From NCBI GenBank assembly GCA_030528845.1, contig JAUMYC010000163.1, forward strand, positions 1-5,536: a DNA stretch of 5,536 bases. The letters are read 5' to 3'. Below, one piece after another: positions 1-5,388 of the stretch. A program made the translations under genes and the position numbers. The DNA comes from Eubacteriales bacterium (GTDB taxonomy: Bacteria > Bacillota_A > Clostridia > Christensenellales > Aristaeellaceae). The notes under the pieces are model-generated. The model saw only the letters and a list, made by a program, of their open reading frames with translations, made no database searches and had not been told where the DNA came from. Position 1 is the stretch's first letter. Each line of letters opens with the position of its first letter.

Positions 1-72
1 GCCGTCCCCTTCGTTCTTGTCCTACGCAAAATCAATTGCGGGGATATCAAAAATACACCGTATACCATATGC

Positions 73-112
73 AAAAAAACAAGGTACGCTTTTCCGGAGA
101 AAAGCGCACCTT
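73..112 (-). terminator. Rho-independent terminator of the isomerase/epimerase gene
   Basis: Read on the minus strand, a 14-bp stem (99-112 pairing with 81-94) with a 4-base loop (95-98) is followed by one G and seven T residues (73-79). The stem has a single non-Watson-Crick position. It is a G-U wobble in the minus-strand transcript but an A-C mismatch in the plus-strand one, so the hairpin is best formed by minus-strand RNA. It starts about 28 bases after the stop codon of the gene ending at 141, as expected for that gene's terminator. Confidence 0.9.
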
Positions 113-140
113 GCAGTTATATTTGGCGTTTGTCGGCGGA

Positions 141-1103
141 TTACCACCACTTCGGGCCGCGGCCTTCGAAGATGAGGACTTCCTTGAGCAGAGAGATGGC
201 CTTGCCCAGACCCTCCAGAGGAGTCATGAGGCTGTCTTCGTGCTCGATGGAGATCGGTCCGTCGTAGCCGACGAGGCGCAGGTTGCTCATCATGTCCTTC
301 CAGACCTGATAGTCATGGCCGTAGCCGACGGAGCGGAAGATCCAGGAGCGGTTGATCTCGTCCGCATAGGGCTTGGTGTCCAGAACGCCGTTGACCGCGC
401 AGTTGATCGGATCGATCTTGGTATCCTTGGCGTGGAAGTAGTAGATGGCGTCGCCGAGCTTGCGAATGGCGGCCACGGGATCGATGCCCTGCCAGAACAG
501 GTGGCTCGGGTCGAAATTCGCGCCGATGATATCGCCCACTTCCGCGCGGATGCGCAGCAGGGTCTCGGGGTTGTAGACGCAGAAGCCCGGGTGCATTTCG
601 AACGCGATCTGGGTGATGCCGTGTTCGGCGGCCCAGGCGGCGGTCTTCTTCCAATAGGGGATCAGCACTTCGTTCCACTGGTAGTCCAGAATGGCGGTGA
701 AATCATCCGGCCAGGGGCAGGTGACCCAGTTCGGGGTCTTGTCCTCCGGGGAGCCGCCGGGGCAGCCGGAGAAGGTGACAATGCGGTGTACGCCCATCTT
801 TTCGGCCAGCAGCACGGCGTTGGTGAAATCGTCGTGGAACTGCTTGGCAACGGCCTTGTCCGGATGCACAGCGTTGCCGTGGGTGGACAGGGCGGCGACC
901 TCGAGGTCGTACTTTTTCAGCGTGGCCAGCATCTCGTCGATCTTTTCCGGATGCGCGAGGAACTCTTCGGGGTTGCAGTGCGCCTTGCCCGGGAAGCCGC
1001 CGCAGCCGATCTCGATGGCCTGCGCGCCGGCCTCGGAAAGGTATTTACAGGCCTCGTCAAAGCTCTTGTCCTGCAAAAGCACTGCGAAAACGCTCAGTTT
1101 CAT
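141..1103 (-). CDS. Sugar phosphate isomerase/epimerase-like TIM-barrel protein
   Basis: Predicted soluble cytoplasmic protein of 320 residues in the xylose-isomerase-like / AP-endonuclease-2-like TIM-barrel superfamily (COG1082 type, which includes IolE, IolI and ketose 3-epimerases). Family members use a divalent metal to isomerise, epimerise or dehydrate sugars and inositols. The usual four metal ligands can be placed: E169 (in AFEMHPG), D198 (in NFDPSH), H224 (in YFHAKD) and E287 (in SIEHED). H201 and H262 (in GYGHDY) are likely active-site residues. No signal peptide or membrane segment is seen. The start at 1103 is chosen because GGAGGG (minus strand, 1111-1116) lies 7 bases upstream. 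An in-frame ATG at 1118 overlaps this site, and the open frame further upstream (to 1277) runs across the promoter. The gene is alone on its strand, with its own promoter and terminator. The substrate cannot be told: inositol/ketose isomerisation, 3-keto-sugar chemistry or C-glycoside cleavage (DgpC/CarC-like relatives) are all possible. The superfamily call is strong and the specific reaction is unknown. Confidence 0.9.
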   Translation of the reverse strand: MKLSVFAVLLQDKSFDEACKYLSEAGAQAIEIGCGGFPGKAHCNPEEFLAHPEKIDEMLATLKKYDLEVAALSTHGNAVHPDKAVAKQFHDDFTNAVLLAEKMGVHRIVTFSGCPGGSPEDKTPNWVTCPWPDDFTAILDYQWNEVLIPYWKKTAAWAAEHGITQIAFEMHPGFCVYNPETLLRIRAEVGDIIGANFDPSHLFWQGIDPVAAIRKLGDAIYYFHAKDTKIDPINCAVNGVLDTKPYADEINRSWIFRSVGYGHDYQVWKDMMSNLRLVGYDGPISIEHEDSLMTPLEGLGKAISLLKEVLIFEGRGPKWW

Positions 1104-1152
1104 GGGGAAGCCCTCCATTTCATTGTGATCGCTCGTTCGTAGGTGTCCGTTT

Positions 1153-1168
1153 GCCGCTGCAGCGCGGC
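1153..1168. repeat. Palindrome in the leader of the isomerase/epimerase gene
   Basis: The perfect palindrome CGCTGCAGCG (1155-1164) sits inside a slightly larger GCCGC/GCGGC inverted repeat (1153-1157 with 1164-1168). It lies about 10-20 bases downstream of the predicted transcription start of the minus-strand gene, where a repressor could block elongation or an RNA hairpin could form. It matches no operator I can name, and in GC-rich DNA such a short palindrome may be chance. Confidence 0.3.
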
Positions 1169-1182
1169 CTTTACCGTTTCTT

Positions 1183-1211
1183 ATTATACCCAATTCCGGC
1201 CTTCTGCGCAA
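1183..1211 (-). promoter_or_regulatory. Predicted sigma-A promoter of the isomerase/epimerase gene
   Basis: On the minus strand a perfect -10 box TATAAT (1183-1188) lies 17 bases from a weak -35 box TTGCGC (1206-1211, three of six consensus bases). Transcription would begin near 1176, giving a leader of roughly 70 bases before the ATG at 1103. The weak -35 suggests the promoter may need an activator or be only moderately active. A 10-bp palindrome (1155-1164) lies just downstream. Confidence 0.6.
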
Positions 1212-1253
1212 CACCGGCGTGCAGACAAGCGGGATCTTTGCAAGAAAATCTAA

Positions 1254-1273
1254 AAAACCTATTGAAAACCTAT
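1254..1273 (+). repeat. Tandem 9-bp repeat (AAAACCTAT) over the -35 region of the Rrf2 gene
   Basis: AAAACCTAT occurs at 1254-1262 and again at 1265-1273, 11 bases apart, or about one helical turn. The second copy overlaps the end of the -35 box of the Rrf2 promoter. Two same-facing half-sites at this spacing could be a regulator binding site, and self-regulation is common for Rrf2 proteins. The role is inferred from position only. Confidence 0.35.
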
Positions 1274-1290
1274 GCATATGCTGGTATTAT
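1262..1290 (+). promoter_or_regulatory. Predicted sigma-A promoter of the Rrf2 regulator gene
   Basis: TTGAAA (1262-1267) and TATTAT (1285-1290) are separated by exactly 17 bases, and TGG directly before the -10 makes it an extended -10 promoter. Transcription would start near 1297, immediately before the ribosome binding site AAAGGAGG (1299-1306), so the leader is only about 20 bases. The region is clearly more AT-rich than its surroundings. A palindrome GCATATGC (1274-1281) lies in the spacer. Confidence 0.75.
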
Positions 1291-1316
1291 ATTCCTATAA
1301 AGGAGGTTGAAAACAA

Positions 1317-1742
1317 ATGAAAATATCGACAAAAGGACGCTATGCGCTGCGCATGCTTCTGGACTTGAGTCATAACCAAAAAGACGGATACATCGCCCTG
1401 AAGGAGATCGCCGGCCGTCAGGGCATTTCGCAGAAATATCTGGAGCAGATCGTGATGCTGCTGGGCAAGAACAGCGTGCTGCGCTCCAGCCGCGGCTATC
1501 AGGGCGGCTATCGTCTGGCGAAGAAGCCCGAGGAGATCACCGTGGGCGAGGTGCTGCGGCTGACGGAGGGCTCGCTCGCGCCGGTAGCCTGTCTGCAGAG
1601 GGAGGAGAACGACTGCGAGCGCTGCAGCGAATGCGAGATGCTGCGCGTGTGGCAGGGGCTTGAGCGGGTGATCTACGATTATCTCGACAACATCACCCTC
1701 GCCGATATCCCCAAAGGCCATCTGGACATCTGCAAGAAATAA
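1317..1742 (+). CDS. Rrf2 family transcriptional regulator with cysteine cluster (IscR-like)
   Basis: DNA-binding protein of 141 residues, the usual Rrf2 length. The N-terminal winged helix-turn-helix spans roughly residues 1-80. It opens with the classic MKISTKGRYALRMLLDL, has a recognition helix around 36-50 (GISQKYLEQIV), and a wing around 57-69 (SSRGYQGGYRLAK). After the LTEGSLAPVACL segment come four cysteines: C92, C100, C103 and C106. C139 lies near the end. In IscR and NsrR three cysteines in this loop bind an iron-sulfur cluster, so this protein probably senses iron-sulfur or redox state rather than being a cysteine-free CymR type. The spacing (7, 2 and 2 intervening residues) differs from that of E. 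coli IscR. The ribosome binding site AAAGGAGG (1299-1306) is very strong, 10 bases before ATG. The gene is followed directly by a terminator, and no iscS or nifU gene is adjacent. Targets are unknown. The gene itself or the divergent isomerase are candidates. Confidence 0.93.
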   Translation: MKISTKGRYALRMLLDLSHNQKDGYIALKEIAGRQGISQKYLEQIVMLLGKNSVLRSSRGYQGGYRLAKKPEEITVGEVLRLTEGSLAPVACLQREENDCERCSECEMLRVWQGLERVIYDYLDNITLADIPKGHLDICKK

Positions 1743-1748
1743 ACGGGC

Positions 1749-1790
1749 GCGCGCTTTTCCGGAGCAAACGGAAAGGCGCGCTCTTTTTTT
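1749..1790 (+). terminator. Rho-independent terminator of the Rrf2 regulator gene
   Basis: A 13-bp stem (1749-1761 pairing with 1769-1781, one U-G wobble) with a 7-base loop is followed by TC and seven T residues (1784-1790). It begins 6 bases after the stop codon. The opposite side of the stem has no T-run, so it works only for plus-strand transcripts. It separates the regulator gene from secA. Confidence 0.93.
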
Positions 1791-1799
1791 GCGCTTTTT

Positions 1800-1826
1800 A
1801 ACGCGCAGCGCCGCGAAATGCGCGTT
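1800..1826. repeat. Inverted repeat between the Rrf2 terminator and the secA promoter
   Basis: AACGCGCA (1800-1807) and its exact reverse complement TGCGCGTT (1819-1826) flank an 11-base GC-rich spacer. The repeat lies 43 bases upstream of the -35 box of the secA promoter. No T-run follows it on either strand, so it is not a standard terminator. It could be a regulator binding site or a remnant hairpin. Confidence 0.45.
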
Positions 1827-1868
1827 CCGCCATAAGAGCATAACGTTGCCGCCCTTGCTTTCGCTCTC

Positions 1869-1895
1869 TTGACATGGTAAGATAAAGTGTTTAAT
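1869..1895 (+). promoter_or_regulatory. Predicted sigma-A promoter of the secA unit
   Basis: A perfect -35 box TTGACA (1869-1874) is followed 15 bases later by TTTAAT (1890-1895, five of six consensus bases). The spacing is shorter than the ideal 17. Transcription would begin near 1902, giving a leader of about 54 bases. This is the only promoter I see between the Rrf2 terminator and secA, and it probably drives secA, the kinase and prfB together. Confidence 0.6.
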
Positions 1896-1905
1896 GGGGT
1901 CGAAT

Positions 1906-1940
1906 CGGGCGCTGCCCGGCGCGTTCCCATGCACGGAACG
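1906..1940 (+). promoter_or_regulatory. Two adjacent hairpins in the secA leader
   Basis: Hairpin 1 is CGGGC-GCT-GCCCG (1906-1918). Hairpin 2 is CGTTCC with a 7-base loop and GGAACG (1922-1940), perfectly paired. Hairpin 2 ends 3 bases before the ribosome binding site AGGAGGA (1944-1950). Such a placement could protect the RNA end or modulate ribosome access to secA. No T-run follows, so it is not an attenuator of the usual type. The pairing is seen in the sequence and the regulatory role is inferred. Confidence 0.45.
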
Positions 1941-1955
1941 ATCAGGAGGATATCC

Positions 1956-4649
1956 ATGTTTAATTTTCTCAAGAAGATCCTTACCGGTTCGAGCGACGCC
2001 GATGTCAAAAAGCTCCAGCAGCAGGCGGAGCAGATCATCGCGCTGCAGCAGAAATACGAAAATATGAGCGACCAGGAGCTGCGCGGCCAGACGCGCCTGT
2101 TCCGCGAGCGCTATAATAAGGGAGAAACTCTCGACAGCCTGCTCAACGAGGCGTTCGCCGCCGTGCGCGAGGGCGCATTCCGCGCCATCGGGCAGCGGGC
2201 GTTCAAGGTGCAGCTCATCGGCGGCATCGTTTTGCATCAGGGCCGCATCGCGGAGATGCTCACCGGCGAGGGCAAGACCCTCACCGCCTGCTTCCCCGCC
2301 TATCTCAACGCCATCTCCGGCGCCGGCGTGCATATCGTCACCGTCAACGATTACCTCGCCCGCTTCCACAGCGAGTGGATGGGCAAGGTGTTCCGCTTCA
2401 TGGACATGAGCGTGGGCCTGATCGTGCACGATATCGAGCCCGAGGAGAAGAAAAAGGCCTATGCGGCGGACGTCACCTATGCCACCAACAACGAGCTGGG
2501 CTTTGATTATCTGCGCGACAACATGGCCACGCGCAAGGAGCGCCTCGTGCAGAGGCCGCTGAACTTCGCCATCGTGGACGAAGTCGACTCCATCCTCATC
2601 GACGAGGCGCGCACCCCGCTGATCATCTCCGGTCAGGGCGAAAAATCTACAGAGATGTACAACCGGGCCGATCGGCTCGCCGGCCGCCTGCGCGAGGGCG
2701 AGGACTACGAAAAGGACGAAAAGAAAAAGACCGTGCACCTCACCGAGGAGGGCGCGCGCAAGGCCGAGGCCTATTTCGGCATCGAAAACCTGACCGACGC
2801 GGAAAACGCGACGATCAACCACCATGTGCTGGCCGCGCTGCGCGCCAACGCCATGATGAAGCGCGACGTGGATTACGTCGTCAAGGACGGTCAGGTCGTC
2901 ATCGTCGATGAATTCACCGGTCGACTGATGGTGGGCAGGCGCTACAGCGACGGCCTGCATCAGGCCATCGAGGCCAAGGAGCATGTGAAGGTGGAGCGCG
3001 AGAGCAAGACGCTGGCCACCATCACCTTCCAGAACTATTTCCGCATGTATAAAAAGCTCTCCGGCATGACGGGCACCGCCAAGACCGAAGAGGACGAATT
3101 CCGCGGCATCTATCAGCTGGACGTGGTGCAGATCCCCACCAACAGGCCGATGATCCGCAAGGATATGAACGACGCCGTGTTCATGACCACCAAGGCCAAG
3201 TACGAGGCCGTGGCGGAGGAAGTCAAAAAGAGGCACGAGAGCGGCCAGCCCGTGCTGGTGGGCACTGTGTCCGTCGAAAAGAGCGAGCTGGTGAGCCATC
3301 TGCTGGAAATGCGCGGCGTGCCGCACACCGTCCTGAACGCAAAGTTCCACGACAAGGAAGCCGACATCGTCGCGCAGGCCGGTAAGGTCGGCGCGGTCAC
3401 CATCGCCACGAACATGGCCGGCCGCGGCACCGACATCCTGCTGGGCGGCAACGCGGAATATCTTGCCAGGCGCCGCCTGCGCCTCGCGGGCGTGCCGGAC
3501 GAGGTGATCGAAGAGGCCATCGGCTTTAACGAGAACGTATCCGAAGAGGTGCTCGAGGCGCGCAGGAGCTTCCGCGAGATGCTCGCCTCCTATAAGGGCG
3601 AGATCGACGCCGAGCACAAGAAGGTCGTGGAGCTGGGCGGCCTGCACATCATCGGCACCGAGCGCCACGAGAGCCGCCGCATCGACAACCAGCTGCGCGG
3701 CCGCGCCGGCCGTCAGGGCGACCCGGGCTCGAGCCAGTTCTTCATCTCTCTGCAGGATGATCTCATGCGCCTGTTCGGCTCCGACCGCATCTCCGACATG
3801 GTCGGCCGTCTGGGCATCAAGGAAGACGACATGATCGAATACGGCATGCTCTCCAAGCAGATCGAGAACGCGCAGAAGAAGGTCGAAGGCCGCAACTTCG
3901 ACATCCGCAAAAACGTACTGCAGTATGACGACGTGATGAACCAGCAGCGCGAGGTCATCTACGCGCAGCGCCGTCAGGTGCTCATGGGCGAGGACATGGC
4001 CAAGGTCATCTCCGATATGCTCGAGCAGCTCGTGCGCGACAATGTGATGCGCTCCTGCGCCGACGAAAAGGCGCCCGAGACGTGGGAAGTGGACGCGCTC
4101 GCGCAGCATCTGGAGTCGATCTGCCTCAAGAAGGGCACGCTGCGCCCGCTGTTTGATTCCATTAAGGAGCTCTCCCGAGAGCGCTTCATCGAGGAGCTGC
4201 TCAGGGAATCGCGCGCCTTCTACGCCGAGAGGGAGAAGATGCTCTCCGACGTGGGCATCGACATGCGCGAGTTTGAGCGCATCGCGCTGCTCGGCGCGGT
4301 GGACAGGCACTGGATGGACCATATCGACGATATGGACCAGCTGCGCGGCGGCATCGGGCTGCGCGCCTACGGCCACAAGGATCCGGTCGTGGAATATAAA
4401 CAGGAAGGCTACGAGATGTTCGAGGCGATGATCGAGCAGATCCGCGAGGATTGTCTGCGCAGGCTGTACATGGCTGTGCTCGTGCGCAGGCCGGAGCCGC
4501 CCAAGGAAGAAGAGCGCAAGATCGTGGCCAGCCACGGCGAGCCCGAGGCCAAGCGCCCCGTGCGCTCGGGCGAAAAGGTGGGCCGCAACGAGCCCTGCCC
4601 CTGCGGCAGCGGCAAAAAGTATAAGGAATGCTGCGGAAAGGGCAAATGA
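1956..4649 (+). CDS. secA: Protein translocase subunit SecA (preprotein translocase ATPase)
   Basis: SecA of 897 residues, the motor ATPase that pushes unfolded secretory proteins through the SecYEG channel; it works in the cytoplasm and at the inner face of the membrane. Nucleotide-binding domain 1 has Walker A MLTGEGKT (101-108, K107), Walker B VDEVD (207-211) and the conserved NNELGFDYLRDN stretch (178-189). The preprotein cross-linking domain spans roughly 225-365. Nucleotide-binding domain 2 carries TNMAGRGTDILLGGN (485-499) and QLRGRAGRQGDPGSSQFF (579-596). The helical scaffold and two-helix finger are near 640-830. The C-terminal SEC-C zinc motif has C881, C883, C892 and C893 after a charged linker. 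The start at 1956 is chosen because AGGAGGA (1944-1950) lies just upstream and MFNFLKKIL is a typical SecA beginning; in-frame starts at 1887 (GTG) and 1929 (ATG) fall in the promoter and leader. One oddity: the usual NDYLA-x-RD stretch reads NDYLARFHSEWM (131-142). The stop overlaps the next gene. Confidence 0.99.
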   Translation: MFNFLKKILTGSSDADVKKLQQQAEQIIALQQKYENMSDQELRGQTRLFRERYNKGETLDSLLNEAFAAVREGAFRAIGQRAFKVQLIGGIVLHQGRIAEMLTGEGKTLTACFPAYLNAISGAGVHIVTVNDYLARFHSEWMGKVFRFMDMSVGLIVHDIEPEEKKKAYAADVTYATNNELGFDYLRDNMATRKERLVQRPLNFAIVDEVDSILIDEARTPLIISGQGEKSTEMYNRADRLAGRLREGEDYEKDEKKKTVHLTEEGARKAEAYFGIENLTDAENATINHHVLAALRANAMMKRDVDYVVKDGQVVIVDEFTGRLMVGRRYSDGLHQAIEAKEHVKVERESKTLATITFQNYFRMYKKLSGMTGTAKTEEDEFRGIYQLDVVQIPTNRPMIRKDMNDAVFMTTKAKYEAVAEEVKKRHESGQPVLVGTVSVEKSELVSHLLEMRGVPHTVLNAKFHDKEADIVAQAGKVGAVTIATNMAGRGTDILLGGNAEYLARRRLRLAGVPDEVIEEAIGFNENVSEEVLEARRSFREMLASYKGEIDAEHKKVVELGGLHIIGTERHESRRIDNQLRGRAGRQGDPGSSQFFISLQDDLMRLFGSDRISDMVGRLGIKEDDMIEYGMLSKQIENAQKKVEGRNFDIRKNVLQYDDVMNQQREVIYAQRRQVLMGEDMAKVISDMLEQLVRDNVMRSCADEKAPETWEVDALAQHLESICLKKGTLRPLFDSIKELSRERFIEELLRESRAFYAEREKMLSDVGIDMREFERIALLGAVDRHWMDHIDDMDQLRGGIGLRAYGHKDPVVEYKQEGYEMFEAMIEQIREDCLRRLYMAVLVRRPEPPKEEERKIVASHGEPEAKRPVRSGEKVGRNEPCPCGSGKKYKECCGKGK

Positions 4650-5344
4650 TGAACGGGCTGAAACTGCCGGAGGGCATCCGCAGGAAAATGGGAGATCTGC
4701 ACGCGCAGGCCGAGGACATCGGCCGCTCCGGCGCGCAGGTCGTCCGGGCGGAAGAGATGTTCCTCAAGATCGACGCCGAGGGCAAGCTCGCCCGCGCGGC
4801 GGCCATGCAGGAATATTTTGCGAAAAAAAGGCTCTCCGCGCCGCTGATTGCCTATGAACAGAGCGGCGGAAGGGATTTCCTGCTGGTGCGGGCTGTGCCG
4901 GGGGAATATGCTTGCAGCGGAGAAATGCTGCGCGAGCCGCAAAAGTTAGCCGCGCTGCTGGGCGAGACGATGCGCATGCTGCATGAAACGGACGCGGCGG
5001 ACTGCCCGCTTTGCGACGCGAACGAGCGCGCAGAGGCGATGTACGAGGCCGAGCACGACGGCAGAGCGCACGAGGGCGCGGGGCTTTTGCGGAAAGAAGC
5101 GCTCGTACACGGTGACCATTGCCTGCCCAATGTGTTTTTCGAAAACGGCCGCTTTTCCGGCTATATTGACCTTGGCGACGCGGGCATCGGAGACAGACAT
5201 CTGGACATCTGCTGCGCTCTCTGGTCGCTGGGCTACAACACAAAGAGCGAACGATGGCGCGGCACGCTTCTGGACGCATACGGCAGAGAAGCGGTGGACG
5301 CGCAGCGGCTGGCGCTGTGCATGCAGCTCTACGGCTACGAATAA
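4646..5344 (+). CDS. APH(3')-like phosphotransferase family protein, shortened
   Basis: Protein of 232 residues in the aminoglycoside phosphotransferase / protein-kinase-like fold, probably cytoplasmic, transferring phosphate from a nucleotide to a hydroxyl group. The best signature is HGDHCLPNVFFENGRFSGY followed by IDLGD and DRHLDI (155-188). It closely resembles APH(3') enzymes, with catalytic D157, metal ligands N162 and D175, and a probable nucleotide-binding pair K41 (FLKID) and E56. LLVRAVPGEYA (79-89) matches the hinge region. Classical APH(3') proteins have about 264 residues; this one is short mainly between CPLCDAN (120-126) and the catalytic loop, a helical region that helps bind the aminoglycoside. 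The real substrate is therefore uncertain and resistance should not be assumed. The gene starts at ATGATG: the first ATG (4646) overlaps the secA stop as ATGA, and the second (4649) is equally possible, with GGAAAGGG (4635-4642) upstream. This implies translational coupling to secA. Its codons look less biased than those of secA, which may mean lower expression or acquisition. Confidence 0.85.
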   Translation: MMNGLKLPEGIRRKMGDLHAQAEDIGRSGAQVVRAEEMFLKIDAEGKLARAAAMQEYFAKKRLSAPLIAYEQSGGRDFLLVRAVPGEYACSGEMLREPQKLAALLGETMRMLHETDAADCPLCDANERAEAMYEAEHDGRAHEGAGLLRKEALVHGDHCLPNVFFENGRFSGYIDLGDAGIGDRHLDICCALWSLGYNTKSERWRGTLLDAYGREAVDAQRLALCMQLYGYE

Positions 5345-5388
5345 ATATTGTTTTGAAACAGGGATATAAGGTAGGGGGAAATAAAGCA

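Noticed and set aside
36..1142. A 368-residue open frame on the plus strand, antisense to the isomerase gene
   Set aside because: It starts before the isomerase terminator, shows no recognisable domain, and is the mirror of a gene with clear active-site motifs and a good ribosome binding site.
1104..1277. Upstream extension of the isomerase reading frame to 1277
   Set aside because: The extension crosses the predicted -10 and -35 boxes and has no family-like sequence. The GGAGGG site supports the start at 1103.
1887..1955. Upstream extension of SecA from GTG at 1887 or ATG at 1929
   Set aside because: The extension overlaps the -10 box and the leader hairpins, lacks a ribosome binding site, and adds residues not typical of SecA. 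The ATG at 1956 has AGGAGGA at good spacing.
1287..4535. A 1082-residue open frame on the minus strand, antisense to secA and the Rrf2 gene
   Set aside because: Its sequence is low in complexity, rich in His, Ala, Leu, Val and Asp, and mirrors the codon bias of secA. It would span two unrelated genes, a terminator and a promoter on the opposite strand. Long antisense open frames are common in GC-rich genes.
5348..5370. Possible promoter for prfB in the gap after the kinase gene (TTGTTT or TTGAAA with TATAAG)
   Set aside because: The hexamers are only about 6-11 bases apart, too close for a sigma-A promoter, and no alternative pairing gives acceptable boxes.
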